Part shown: positions 49,410 to 59,241 of the stretch, piece by piece
Layout of the letters: each line of letters opens with the position of its first letter
How positions within the stretch are numbered: position 1 is the stretch's first letter
NCBI GenBank assembly: GCA_902632315.1
Contig: CACPCD010000001.1
Coordinates: forward strand, 1-64,000
Origin: an uncultured Pelagibacteraceae bacterium
GTDB taxonomy: Bacteria > Pseudomonadota > Alphaproteobacteria > Pelagibacterales > Pelagibacteraceae
DNA length: 64,000 nucleotides
Direction: 5' to 3'
Position numbers and translations under genes: made by a program
Notes under the pieces: model-generated
Database searches by the model: none
Seen by the model: only the letters and a program-made list of their open reading frames with translations
What the model was told of the DNA's origin: nothing

Positions 49410-50499
49410 ATTTTCTTTTTAAATGTTTTAATTTTCCTTCGGTGCTATCATAGTCAATATAGCATCCTTGTAGAAAACGTTTACCCTCATTTGCATCATA
49501 AACGGTTCTTCCATGAAGCAATCTATGATTATCCATCATCAATAAGTCACCAGGTAAAAGTTTAAATTCAATTCTAAACTTATCTGAATTATAGAGTTCA
49601 GATATCTTTTTTCTCGCAGCATAATATAAATCTAGTTTTTCTTTATCCATTAGTGGGACAAAATCTAGTCTTGGACTAAATCTTACTTGTTTGAATTCAC
49701 CGTATTCATCTAACTGTATCATTTCTGCCCAATCTTCTAAAACAACACTGTCATCAATAAATTGAAATCTTACTTTTACTTCGGTAAGAATTTTATAATA
49801 ATCAGAAAAATCTTTTTTTAGTTTTTCTGTAACAGTAAAACCATCGACCAAAGTTGAATGGCCTCCATTAACTTCATTTTCAATACAATGTAACATTTGA
49901 ATACACGGCACTGGATTTCGGTAAGGATTATCTGTATGTGGCGCTAGTGGCAATGAAGTGTAAGCTAAATCATTCGGATTGGGTTTAGATTTTACATTAA
50001 AAAACTCTCCAAAATTAGTTCTTCTTATACTTCCAATAGAATTTGCAAAATTTACGATATAATTATTTTCTGTTGGAACATTTTTAAAAATAACAAATCC
50101 AAATTTATAAAAACTCTGTAAAGCTTGATACATCTCTTCGTTATCAAATAAATTTTCGCTAAAGTTAAAATTGTTAAAATTTTTTAATGAGGAATCCCAT
50201 TGAACTTTATTAATATATTTCACATCATTAACGTTTGAAAATTCTTTTAAAATATTTGTTATTGCTAGTTTTGTGAAAGTTCCATCTTTAAATTTTACTT
50301 CTAAAAAATCTTTAGATAAGTCAATATTGTCTATTTCAATATTTTCTTGAAGATTTGTAGGATCAAATAATCTTTGTTGTGTACCTTTATCTACATGAGC
50401 ATCACCATTTACTCTTTCTCTAAGCCAAAAGGGGTGAATTTCTTTTTTCGACCCGTGATTTTCGAAAAAAACCTTGTTATCTTTTAATTCTATTTTCAT
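49399..50499 (-). CDS. Gamma-butyrobetaine/trimethyllysine hydroxylase-like TauD-fold dioxygenase
   Basis: N-terminal DUF971-like IHPFWLRER plus PLAPHTDNPYRNPVPCIQMLHC and LMMDNHRLLHGR Fe/2OG motifs. Confidence 0.85.
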   Translation of the reverse strand: MKIELKDNKVFFENHGSKKEIHPFWLRERVNGDAHVDKGTQQRLFDPTNLQENIEIDNIDLSKDFLEVKFKDGTFTKLAITNILKEFSNVNDVKYINKVQWDSSLKNFNNFNFSENLFDNEEMYQALQSFYKFGFVIFKNVPTENNYIVNFANSIGSIRRTNFGEFFNVKSKPNPNDLAYTSLPLAPHTDNPYRNPVPCIQMLHCIENEVNGGHSTLVDGFTVTEKLKKDFSDYYKILTEVKVRFQFIDDSVVLEDWAEMIQLDEYGEFKQVRFSPRLDFVPLMDKEKLDLYYAARKKISELYNSDKFRIEFKLLPGDLLMMDNHRLLHGRTVYDANEGKRFLQGCYIDYDSTEGKLKHLKRKFNL

Positions 50500-50574
50500 A
50501 TAATTCTTAAATGATTATTTAAAATTTTGCTTTAATCAATAGGAATTAAATAGTATTAGTGCCCTGTGCTAATA

Positions 50575-51372
50575 ATGAAACCTTCAGATTATAGAGTTTA
50601 TTCAAAATTTATGGAAAATTTGGCCAAGAAATTAACCAAGTTTTACTATTCTAAATTAGATAAACCTTTTGTGGTCTCTAATAAATTAAAGGGTAAAGGC
50701 TATGACCCAGTAACAAGTGCCGATAAGTCTTTTGAAAAATTTATTAGAAAAGAAATAAAGAAAAAATTTCCAAATCACCAAATAATAGGAGAAGAATTTG
50801 GACATCAAAAATCTAAAAGTGATTTTTCTTGGATTATTGATCCAATAGATGGAACCAGATCTTTTGTAATTGGAAATCCAACTTGGAGTAACTTGATTTC
50901 TTTGAATTACAAAGGAGAACCAATATTAGGTCTTGCAAATTTTCCAATTTTGAAAAAATATTATTTTAACACATCTGGTAAATCCGCTTATGTAGCTGAA
51001 AATGGAAGAAAAAGAAAAATAAAGGTAAATAAAAATATTTTATTTCCTAATGTAAAATTATCGTGTGCATTTAATGGAGGGCTTTCTCTTAAAAAACAAA
51101 AAAAAATTCCTTACATCTTAAAAATAATGCAATTTCCTTGCACTGATGCACTTAGCTACGCACATTTAGCTGAGGGAAAAATTGATGTTGTAATTCAAGC
51201 GGTAAATAAAATTTGGGATATTCATCCTTTAATTCCAATTATCAAAGCAGCTGGTGGAATAGTCACAACTTGGAATAATCAAAGTGCTTTAAAAGCTGGA
51301 AATATTTTAGTTTCGACTAACAAGAATGTGCATAAAAGGTTTTTAAAACTTTTAAGACCTGTTGCTAAGTAG
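50575..51372 (+). CDS. Inositol monophosphatase family protein (HisN-type)
   Basis: IIGEEFG, WIIDPIDGTRSFVIGNPTW, IWDIHPLIPIIKAAGG. Confidence 0.9.
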   Translation: MKPSDYRVYSKFMENLAKKLTKFYYSKLDKPFVVSNKLKGKGYDPVTSADKSFEKFIRKEIKKKFPNHQIIGEEFGHQKSKSDFSWIIDPIDGTRSFVIGNPTWSNLISLNYKGEPILGLANFPILKKYYFNTSGKSAYVAENGRKRKIKVNKNILFPNVKLSCAFNGGLSLKKQKKIPYILKIMQFPCTDALSYAHLAEGKIDVVIQAVNKIWDIHPLIPIIKAAGGIVTTWNNQSALKAGNILVSTNKNVHKRFLKLLRPVAK

Positions 51373-51700
51373 TTTTGCCAAGAGTATTTAATAAAATTAC
51401 ACCAATTATTATTAATGCAATCCCTATCACTCCATAAATATTTGGTACTTGGTTATATTTGAACACCCCAAACAAAGTTACTGCTGTGATAGTTAAACCT
51501 CCATATGTAGCATAGGTAAATCCAACTGGAATAATATTCATTGCTTTAGCTAAACAAAAAATACAAGCAACTATTGAAATAACACAAAAAATTGTTGGAG
51601 AAAAATTTGTAAAGCCATTAGTTGATTTCAAAAAACCATTCGCTGCTATTCCAAGAATTATAGCTAAAAGAAGAAAAATATATCCTGATAAATTACTCAT
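51365..51700 (-). CDS. SMR family small multidrug-resistance-like membrane protein
   Basis: 4 TM, 111 aa, AYATYGGLT-like segment (FTYATYGGLTITAVTLFG). Confidence 0.75.
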   Translation of the reverse strand: MSNLSGYIFLLLAIILGIAANGFLKSTNGFTNFSPTIFCVISIVACIFCLAKAMNIIPVGFTYATYGGLTITAVTLFGVFKYNQVPNIYGVIGIALIIIGVILLNTLGKTT

Positions 51701-51715
51701 TTTAAAAGACTACGA

Positions 51716-51937
51716 TTATTTAGTTATCTTATCCACAAATTTTTGCACAATAGGAGCTATAATTGTGGTTGCTATCATTGCAACTGGTAAGCTTACAGAC
51801 CAAGCTTTGAGAAATCTTTTATAATAAAGATGATCGAAACCCGTGTTAATGAATGTAATTATCAGTGTCATTAGCAGACTCATGCCAAGACCCATAAAAA
51901 ATATGAAAAGTATATTTGAATATTTTTTTTTAAACAT
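51716..51937 (-). CDS. DUF2798-like small membrane protein
   Basis: 73 aa, two TM; AWSVSLPVAMIATTIIAPIVQKFVDKIT. Confidence 0.7.
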   Translation of the reverse strand: MFKKKYSNILFIFFMGLGMSLLMTLIITFINTGFDHLYYKRFLKAWSVSLPVAMIATTIIAPIVQKFVDKITK

Positions 51938-51939
51938 TA

Positions 51940-52491
51940 TTAAATACTCTCTTTTTTAATTTGCATTTGCAGTTGTTCAATCATGATTAGTGGAGATTTC
52001 ATGTTTGGATGAACTTTATGAGCTTCTATATAACTATCGATTGCCTTTTGATAATTTTTTAATGCACTTTGAACTAGACCTTGTCCCGATAATGCTCCAA
52101 AGTGTCTTTTTTCAAGCTGAAGAACTTTATCAATATCTGCTTGAGACAATTCATACTTGCCCATTAAATACAAAACCGTTGCTCTTTTATTCCAAGCTTC
52201 AGCCCAATTTGGATCCAGTTCTATTACTTCAGTAAATTTATCGTAAGCAGTTTTAAGTTTATTATCCATCATAGCAGATGACCCATCAGCTAATAATTTA
52301 GTTAAACCATTTTTAGACGGATGAGTTACCCAAAGTTTCCAAATTTGATCCTCTATCTTTTTTGAATTTTCAAAGTCGATAGCACTTTTTAATTGTATGA
52401 ATAATCTATCTAACTCTTTTTGGTGATTATCATCAGCAAATAATGATGTTGAAAATATTAAAAATAAAAAAATGATTGAAATTTTTTTCAC
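51940..52491 (-). CDS. Exported TPR-repeat protein
   Basis: Signal peptide; tandem TPR (AYDKFTEVIELDPNWAEAWNKRATVLYLMGKYELSQADIDKVLQLE). Confidence 0.82.
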   Translation of the reverse strand: MKKISIIFLFLIFSTSLFADDNHQKELDRLFIQLKSAIDFENSKKIEDQIWKLWVTHPSKNGLTKLLADGSSAMMDNKLKTAYDKFTEVIELDPNWAEAWNKRATVLYLMGKYELSQADIDKVLQLEKRHFGALSGQGLVQSALKNYQKAIDSYIEAHKVHPNMKSPLIMIEQLQMQIKKESI

Positions 52492-52812
52492 TTATTTTGA
52501 TATAGGAGTAGCGCCAGTTTCTAAACTAACAATTTTTCCATCTTTATACCTATAAACTGCCATTACAGCTTCTACATTTCCATCGTTAAATGTAACTAGT
52601 GAATGGTGTACACCCACTTCATCATTTTCATAAATAACTCTTGTCTTATCTTGATTGATGTCACCACTCATCGCCCATTTAATTACATCAGCTTTTCCTA
52701 AAGAATTTCCAGATTTATGCATCGTGAACTTAAAATCATCATGTAAAAGTTCATTCATTGTTGCTTCATCCTTCTTATCAATTGCATCAGTATATCTTTT
52801 TAATATAGACAT
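52492..52812 (-). CDS. NTF2-like (SnoaL-type) protein
   Basis: YTDAIDKKDEATMNELLHDDFKFTMH pattern. Confidence 0.65.
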   Translation of the reverse strand: MSILKRYTDAIDKKDEATMNELLHDDFKFTMHKSGNSLGKADVIKWAMSGDINQDKTRVIYENDEVGVHHSLVTFNDGNVEAVMAVYRYKDGKIVSLETGATPISK

Positions 52813-52821
52813 CTATTCCTC

Positions 52822-53136
52822 TTAATCGTTAAATATAACTCTCATTTCGTCCTGAATAGTTCCTTCTTTAAAAACACCCTTCATTTTTTTTTGAAGATCA
52901 ATAAATTTTGGATCTGCAGACATATTTTGATCATTTTGAAATGCTTTGTCTGTAAACTGTTCACCAACAAGAGTTTCTCTTACTGTTCTAGGATTTCCAC
53001 CAATTTGAAATGAAAAATAAACTTCATGATCAGGATAATGCTTCTTTCTAACTTCAGCTAGACCTTTAGCAATTTCCATTGCTTCATTTAGTTTATCGTC
53101 ATAAACACCTATAGTTCTGGTGTAGATTGCTTTCAT
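52822..53136 (-). CDS. Small dimeric alpha/beta-barrel-like hypothetical protein
   Basis: 104 aa; layout consistent with an ABM/ferredoxin-like fold. Confidence 0.5.
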   Translation of the reverse strand: MKAIYTRTIGVYDDKLNEAMEIAKGLAEVRKKHYPDHEVYFSFQIGGNPRTVRETLVGEQFTDKAFQNDQNMSADPKFIDLQKKMKGVFKEGTIQDEMRVIFND

Positions 53137-53138
53137 TC

Positions 53139-53384
53139 TTAACCTTTAAGAATTGTTAAAGCTTTCTTTAAAAAGATTTCAGACATTTCATGACTTCCTT
53201 CATCATGAGCTTTTTTACCTTTATCTCTTAAAGTTTGAGCTTCTTCAATTTGAGCAGCAGTTTTACCACTGTCTTTTGCTGTCTTTAAAAGCTCATCTAC
53301 TTCTCCCCAAAGCATCGGACAAGAATAAGAAAATGCCGACGTTGTAAAAAATACAAAAGCTAATGTTGTTATTATTTTTTTCAT
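53139..53384 (-). CDS. Small exported hypothetical protein
   Basis: Signal peptide MKKIITTLAFVFFTTSAFS; 81 aa. Confidence 0.6.
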   Translation of the reverse strand: MKKIITTLAFVFFTTSAFSYSCPMLWGEVDELLKTAKDSGKTAAQIEEAQTLRDKGKKAHDEGSHEMSEIFLKKALTILKG

Positions 53385-53399
53385 TTTTTCTCCTTTTTT

Positions 53400-53705
53400 T
53401 TAATAAGAGTCTGATTCTTCACAGATAACAATTGTACTTTTTGGATCTGTGGCTGCTCTTCTATGAGTAACAATATTTTGATGTGCTTCAGAATTATACC
53501 ACCCTAAAGCCTTTTCTTTGTTTGGAAATTCCATCACAACTGTAAGAGTGGGCTCGTCTCCTTCTAAGACTAATTTATTTGGAGTTCTTACAAGAAACTT
53601 TCCATCAAAAGGTTTAAGTGTGTCCGCAACTTTACTTGCATATTCTTTTGCAAACATATCTTTGTCTGTAACTTTCGGAACTGCTACTAAGTATGCTTTT
53701 GGCAT
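53400..53705 (-). CDS. DUF1330 family protein
   Basis: AYLVAVPKVTDKDMFAKEYASKVADTLKPFDGKFLVR...VVMEFPNKEKALGWYNSEAHQ. Confidence 0.85.
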   Translation of the reverse strand: MPKAYLVAVPKVTDKDMFAKEYASKVADTLKPFDGKFLVRTPNKLVLEGDEPTLTVVMEFPNKEKALGWYNSEAHQNIVTHRRAATDPKSTIVICEESDSY

Positions 53706-53723
53706 TTTATCTCCTTTGTTAAA

Positions 53724-54095
53724 TTAATATAAAGTTTGAACTACTTTTTTTACTCTTTCGGCACCGTTAGGAATCGTGGATGCTATAAATGAATGACATT
53801 CTTCAGTTATAGCTTTGTCGTACTTAGAGCCATAGTACTTATCTACAGCTTTATTTACACCTTCATCCCATTCTTTTTCTGAAATTCCAATCTCAAGCGC
53901 ATATGTTTTCATGACTTTTACAGATGCCATAGACTTTTCTTTCATACTGTACTCAAAGTCTTCACCGGATGGTAAGAAATAGTTTGCCATATAAATTCCG
54001 CTACATTCCCATGCTTTAGATTTATCGCTATCACTCATACCTGCATAAACAGATGTGAAAGTTAAAAAAGATAATAATAAAATAATTTTTTTCAT
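53724..54095 (-). CDS. Exported hypothetical protein
   Basis: Signal peptide, two Cys, 123 aa. Confidence 0.6.
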   Translation of the reverse strand: MKKIILLLSFLTFTSVYAGMSDSDKSKAWECSGIYMANYFLPSGEDFEYSMKEKSMASVKVMKTYALEIGISEKEWDEGVNKAVDKYYGSKYDKAITEECHSFIASTIPNGAERVKKVVQTLY

Positions 54096-54162
54096 AATTT
54101 ACAATTATTAGTTAAAATTATTCAAAACTGTAACTGTTTTAATACATTACTGGTATGCGATA

Positions 54163-55164
54163 TTATAGCCAGCTTGGAATGGGTAGCTTTTTTTCTTGTA
54201 AAAAAGATTTATTAAACATCTTTGAGTTGTATTTATCTGACTTATCGCAAAGAATAGTTACGATTGTTTTACCAGGCCCTAATTCTTTTCCTAACCTAAT
54301 TGCGCCAGCAATATTTATTCCACAACTAGTTCCTAAACTTAAACCTTCATTTTGAATCAAATCATAAAGAATAGGAAGAGCTTCATGATCATCAATAGAA
54401 TAAGCATCATCGATTTTTGCGTTTTCAAAATTTTTTGTAATTCTACTTGAACCTATTCCTTCAGTTATCGAACCACCCTCAGATTTTAACTCACCATTTT
54501 TAATATAATTGTACAGCGCTGATCCTTTTGGATCTGAAAGGTAAATTTTTACATTCTTATTTTTTTCTTTTAGAGCATTACTTACTCCCGAAATTGTTCC
54601 ACCAGTTCCTGAAGAACACACAAATCCATCTACCTTTCCTTCAGTTTGTTCCCAAATTTCTTTTCCTGTACCTTCGTAGTGTCCTTTTGCATTGGCTGTG
54701 TTATCGAATTGGTTAGCCCAAACTACACCATTATTGTTTGTTGGTTTTAGTTCATCAGCCAAACGACCAGCAATTTTTACAAAATTATTTTCATCTTTAT
54801 ACGGTTTAGCTGGAACTAATCTCAATTCAGCTCCTAAATTTCTAATAGTATCTTTTTTTTCCTGTGTCTGGTTATCATTCATTACGATAATTGTTTTATA
54901 ACCAAGTGAGTTACCTAAAAGTCCTAATCCAATACCAGTATTACCCGCAGTTCCCTCTACAACTATTCCACCTTTTGTTATTAATTTTTTTTCTTGAGCA
55001 TCTTTGAGAAGTGCAAGAGCTGCTCTATCTTTTACAGATCCACCAGGATTCATAAATTCTGCTTTACCATAAATGTTACAACCTGTAATTTCTGAAGCTG
55101 CTTTTAATTTAATCAAAGGTGTATTACCAATTGAGTCAGTAAAATTATTTCTTATGTGTGTCAT
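54163..55164 (-). CDS. cysK: Cysteine synthase
   Basis: IGNTPLIKL, NPGGSVKDRAAL, EGTAGNTGIGLG. Confidence 0.92.
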   Translation of the reverse strand: MTHIRNNFTDSIGNTPLIKLKAASEITGCNIYGKAEFMNPGGSVKDRAALALLKDAQEKKLITKGGIVVEGTAGNTGIGLGLLGNSLGYKTIIVMNDNQTQEKKDTIRNLGAELRLVPAKPYKDENNFVKIAGRLADELKPTNNNGVVWANQFDNTANAKGHYEGTGKEIWEQTEGKVDGFVCSSGTGGTISGVSNALKEKNKNVKIYLSDPKGSALYNYIKNGELKSEGGSITEGIGSSRITKNFENAKIDDAYSIDDHEALPILYDLIQNEGLSLGTSCGINIAGAIRLGKELGPGKTIVTILCDKSDKYNSKMFNKSFLQEKKLPIPSWL

Positions 55165-55730
55165 TAATCTTCTTTATCAGTAACTGCATAAGGTTTGAAT
55201 CCTTTTGTAGCATCCCCAATTCTTTTAGCAGGGATTCCAACCATGATTGATTTTTCAGGTACATCTTTTGTAACAACTGCATTAGCTCCAATTAAAGAAT
55301 TTTTACCAACAACAACTGGTCCTAATATTTGTGCACCAGAACCTACTACAACATTATCTTGTAATGTTGGATGTCTTTTTAAATCTCTTTGTTCATTTGC
55401 ATTAATACTTGGAGATATTCCACCAAGAGTAACATTATGATAAATTGTTACATTATCTCCAATATCTGACGTTTCTCCAATCACTACTCCCATGCCATGA
55501 TCAATGAATAAATTTTTTCCAATTTTCGCTTTAGGATGTATTTCAATTCCAGTTAAAAATCTTGAAAACTGAGAAATAATTTTTGCTATTAAGTCAAACT
55601 TTGCAACTGCAAAAAAGTTTGCAAATTTATGAAAAAAAATAGCTTTTACTCCTGGGTAAGTTAATATTAAACTTAATTTAGATTTTGCCGCAGGATCTCG
55701 GTCAATTATAGATTGTAAATAATCATTCAT
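55164..55730 (-). CDS. cysE: Serine O-acetyltransferase
   Basis: Hexapeptide repeats, [43 protein letters not shown]. Confidence 0.94.
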   Translation of the reverse strand: MNDYLQSIIDRDPAAKSKLSLILTYPGVKAIFFHKFANFFAVAKFDLIAKIISQFSRFLTGIEIHPKAKIGKNLFIDHGMGVVIGETSDIGDNVTIYHNVTLGGISPSINANEQRDLKRHPTLQDNVVVGSGAQILGPVVVGKNSLIGANAVVTKDVPEKSIMVGIPAKRIGDATKGFKPYAVTDKED

Positions 55731-55802
55731 AATATTTTGTTAGCTTGATATCAAAAATTGATGGATATATAGTTACTTTATTAACTTTTTAAAGGATTTA
55801 TT

Positions 55803-56213
55803 ATGTACAGAAATACTAATTGTTTTCATTTAGCAATTCCGTGTGGAGATTTAGAAACAGCTAAAAAGTTTTATAGCGAAACACTTGGATGTAGATTAGA
55901 CAATTCAGCACAAGAATGGGCTGATGTTGATTTTTGGGGTAATGAATTAACTCTTCATGCAAGTGAGCATAAACTAGATAGCGAGAGACATGATGTTGAT
56001 ATGGGAAATGTTTCAGTTCCTCACTTTGGAGTTCATTTATCCAGAAAAGATTTTGATACTCTTAAAAAGCGATTAAAAGAAAAAGGTGCAAAATATTACG
56101 ATGAACCTTATTTAAGATTTAAAGGTACAAAGTATGAGCAAGAAACTTTTTTTGTCAAAGATCCTAATGATAATATTTTAGAGATTAAAACTTTGACTTC
56201 AAATCCAGAATAA
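55803..56213 (+). CDS. VOC family glyoxalase-like protein
   Basis: FHLAIPCGDLETAKKFYSETLGC, TFFVKDPNDNILEIK. Confidence 0.88.
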   Translation: MYRNTNCFHLAIPCGDLETAKKFYSETLGCRLDNSAQEWADVDFWGNELTLHASEHKLDSERHDVDMGNVSVPHFGVHLSRKDFDTLKKRLKEKGAKYYDEPYLRFKGTKYEQETFFVKDPNDNILEIKTLTSNPE

Positions 56214-56229
56214 ATCATAAAAAATTTTT

Positions 56230-56934
56230 TTGGACTTAAATCAGTATATACCTAGCAGAATAACAATTTTTTTCCGAAGAATGTTTTTTTATTTACTTGG
56301 AGAAAAGTTTTATAAAAAACTTAATTATGATTGGCATCAATATCAGAATAGATTTGACATAATTAATAAGATCATAAAAATTAAAAGTTACAAAAAATAT
56401 TTAGAAATAGGCTGTCAATCTGATGTAAATTTTTCAAGAATTCAAATTGATCAAAGAATTGGCGTGGATCCATATGATGGTGGAACTCATAGAATGACGA
56501 GTGATGACTTTTTTAAAGAAAACAAAGAACGTTTTGACATAATATTTATAGATGGTCTCCATGAATATGAACAAGTTTTAAGAGATATAAAAAATTCGGT
56601 AAAATTTTTAAATGACAACGGAATAATAATTGTACATGATTGTCTTCCTTCAAAAATATGGCACCAGACAATACCTCAAACTCACTCGAGCTGGAATGGA
56701 GATGTTTGGAAAGCTATTGTTGAGTGTAGAACTCTTGAAAATTTAGATACATATACATGCATTGCAGATCACGGCTTAGGGATCATACTTAATAGAAATA
56801 ATAGAAATAGATTAAAGTTGGAAATAAAAAATTTTAAGGAACTTAAGTTTAAAGATTATTACGAAAATCATAAGGAATTTATGAACACAATTTCAGAAAC
56901 TGATTTATTCAATCTTATTGAAAATAAGATTTAA
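56230..56934 (+). CDS. Class I SAM-dependent methyltransferase
   Basis: YLEIGCQSDVNFSRI, FDIIFIDGLHEYEQVLRDI; TTG start uncertain. Confidence 0.7.
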   Translation: MDLNQYIPSRITIFFRRMFFYLLGEKFYKKLNYDWHQYQNRFDIINKIIKIKSYKKYLEIGCQSDVNFSRIQIDQRIGVDPYDGGTHRMTSDDFFKENKERFDIIFIDGLHEYEQVLRDIKNSVKFLNDNGIIIVHDCLPSKIWHQTIPQTHSSWNGDVWKAIVECRTLENLDTYTCIADHGLGIILNRNNRNRLKLEIKNFKELKFKDYYENHKEFMNTISETDLFNLIENKI

Positions 56935-56943
56935 ATTTAAATC

Positions 56944-57558
56944 ATGGAATATCTTGTATTAGGTTTTTTCACAGGCCTAAGTTTAATTTTGGCTATAGGG
57001 GCACAAAACATTTTTGTAATAGAGCAGGGATTAAAAAATCAATTTGTTTTTCTAGTTTGTATAATTTGCTCTATTTCAGATTTATTATTGATTTTCTTAG
57101 GAATTTTTTTATTCCATTTTTTTCATCAGTATTTCAACATATTCATTGAACTCACATTGAATATTCTTTTAATAATTTTTTTAATTTATTTCATTTATTC
57201 TAAAATAAAAACGTTGCGAACTAATGTTTATTTTAACAGTGATGTAAAAGAGATCTCACAATTAAAGATTTTTTTTAAGACACTTAGTTTTACATATCTA
57301 AATGCTCATGTTTATTCAGATACTGTATTTTTCTTGGGAAATTTTTCAAAAAATTTTCTTTTAAATGAAAAAATTTATTTCGGAGTGGGAGCTTCAATCG
57401 CATCATTTCTATTCTTTTTTGGATTAGGATATTTATCCACCTATTTCTCAAAATATGCTCAGAGTGATAAGATATGGAAATACATTAATTTATTTATAAT
57501 TATTTTTATGTCTGTCTTAACAATTTATATAATTAGAGAGACATTATATTTCCTTTGA
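56944..57558 (+). CDS. LysE/ArgO family amino acid exporter
   Basis: GLSLILAIGAQNIFVIEQGLK. Confidence 0.9.
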   Translation: MEYLVLGFFTGLSLILAIGAQNIFVIEQGLKNQFVFLVCIICSISDLLLIFLGIFLFHFFHQYFNIFIELTLNILLIIFLIYFIYSKIKTLRTNVYFNSDVKEISQLKIFFKTLSFTYLNAHVYSDTVFFLGNFSKNFLLNEKIYFGVGASIASFLFFFGLGYLSTYFSKYAQSDKIWKYINLFIIIFMSVLTIYIIRETLYFL

Positions 57559-57624
57559 AAACCTCATCTTTTGAAGACAATTTTGGCACATAGCAATTTT
57601 CTGTAGAGTGGTTATTTAAGTTAT

Positions 57625-58323
57625 ATGGAAGAATTAAACAAACATTACATGCCTAAAAACCTAAGTGACAAAGTTGCTTTGTCATTTACAAAGTTTTTAA
57701 GATTTTTAGCGGATACTTTTTTTAAGAAAAGGTATGGTCATAGAGCAGTTGTTCTTGAAACAATCGCAGCAGTCCCTGGCATGGTTGCAGGTATGCTACT
57801 CCATTTAAAATCTTTGAGAAAAATGGAAGATGATCGAGGTTGGATAAAAACTTTATTAGATGAAGCTGAGAATGAAAGAATGCATTTAATGACCTTTATA
57901 CATGTTGCTAAACCAACTTTTATTGAAAGATTTATAATCCTTATAGCTCAATTTATATTTATAATAACTTATGCAATAATCTATTTAGTTTCTCAAAGAA
58001 CTGCACATCGAATTGTTGGATACTTTGAAGAAGAAGCGGTGATAAGTTATACTGAATACCTTCATGAATTAGAAAGTGGCACAATTCCAGATGAGCCTGC
58101 TCCAGAAGTTGCAATAAATTATTGGAACCTTCCTTTGCATTCAACCCTAAAAGATGTAGTTCGAGTAATTAGAGACGATGAGGCAGGACATCGAGATGTC
58201 AATCACAATTTTGCAAATGTAATTGACAATAGAATTAATTCTAAAAAATATAATGAGGAAAAAGAAAGTGCCTCTAAAAAGGAAAATGCTTCCGATAAAG
58301 AAAAAACTTTCTCTAATAAATAA
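57625..58323 (+). CDS. aox: Alternative oxidase
   Basis: Di-iron carboxylate motifs LDEAENERMHLM, YFEEEAVISYTEYL, IRDDEAGHRDVNH; two central TM segments. Confidence 0.94.
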   Translation: MEELNKHYMPKNLSDKVALSFTKFLRFLADTFFKKRYGHRAVVLETIAAVPGMVAGMLLHLKSLRKMEDDRGWIKTLLDEAENERMHLMTFIHVAKPTFIERFIILIAQFIFIITYAIIYLVSQRTAHRIVGYFEEEAVISYTEYLHELESGTIPDEPAPEVAINYWNLPLHSTLKDVVRVIRDDEAGHRDVNHNFANVIDNRINSKKYNEEKESASKKENASDKEKTFSNK

Positions 58324-58336
58324 CAGATAAAATATT

Positions 58337-58777
58337 ATGGAAAATAATTTAAGTATATTATGGGCATCTATGTCAGGTACAGCAGAGAATGTTGCAGACA
58401 CTTTAAATGAAAAAGCAAAATCAAAAGGTTTTGTAACTAATCAATTAGAATTAAACCAAGTTACTATGAATGATCTTGCAAAAATGAAAAATGTTGCAAT
58501 AGTTACCTCTACCACTGGAGAAGGAGATTTACCAACAAATGGTGAAGATTTTTGGGATGATCTAAAAAACTCAGATAAAAATTTAAAAAATTTAAGATAT
58601 AGCGTATGTGCTTTAGGTGACAGTTCTCATGATATATTCTGCGGAGCAGGAAGAAAAGTTGACGAGAAATTAATACAATTAGGCGCACAAAAGATACTTG
58701 ATAGACAAGATTGTGATGGATCTGATGAGGGTTCAGATAGTTGGGGAAATAATTTTTTAGACAAAATTAAAATCTAA
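58337..58777 (+). CDS. Flavodoxin-domain protein
   Basis: LWASMSGTAENVADTL, TSTTGEGDLPTNGEDFW. Confidence 0.88.
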   Translation: MENNLSILWASMSGTAENVADTLNEKAKSKGFVTNQLELNQVTMNDLAKMKNVAIVTSTTGEGDLPTNGEDFWDDLKNSDKNLKNLRYSVCALGDSSHDIFCGAGRKVDEKLIQLGAQKILDRQDCDGSDEGSDSWGNNFLDKIKI

Positions 58778-58779
58778 AA

Positions 58780-59241
58780 ATGTTCACAAAACGTAAAACT
58801 CTTAAAGTTTTAGGTGCATCTTTTATTTCGTTAATACTTTTACCTATTAACTATTTATATTCAGCAGCAAAAAAAGTTATAAACCCAGAACTAACAGATG
58901 AGCAAAAAAATATAATGTTTAACGAAGGAACCGAAAGGCCTTTTACAAGTTCATTACTTGAAGAAAAAAGAGTAGGGTTTTATCATTGTGCGAATTGTGG
59001 AGCAAAACTTTTTGCATCTAATGCAAAATTTGACAGCGGTACTGGATGGCCATCATTTTCAGAAGCTTTACCTGGAGCATTCAATACTAAAACAGATTAT
59101 TCTTTTGGCATGAAAAGAATTGAATATCATTGCGCTAATTGTGGTGTGCATCATGGACATGTTTTTGATGATGGACCTTCATCCACTGGTAAAAGATTTT
59201 GTAATAATGGTTTGTGCTTAATTTTTAAGCCAGAAAATTAA
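58780..59241 (+). CDS. msrB: Peptide-methionine (R)-S-oxide reductase with N-terminal export/anchor segment
   Basis: CANCGAKLF, GTGWPSF, CANCGVHHGHVFDDG, RFCNNGLCLIF (catalytic position appears as C). Confidence 0.9.
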   Translation: MFTKRKTLKVLGASFISLILLPINYLYSAAKKVINPELTDEQKNIMFNEGTERPFTSSLLEEKRVGFYHCANCGAKLFASNAKFDSGTGWPSFSEALPGAFNTKTDYSFGMKRIEYHCANCGVHHGHVFDDGPSSTGKRFCNNGLCLIFKPEN

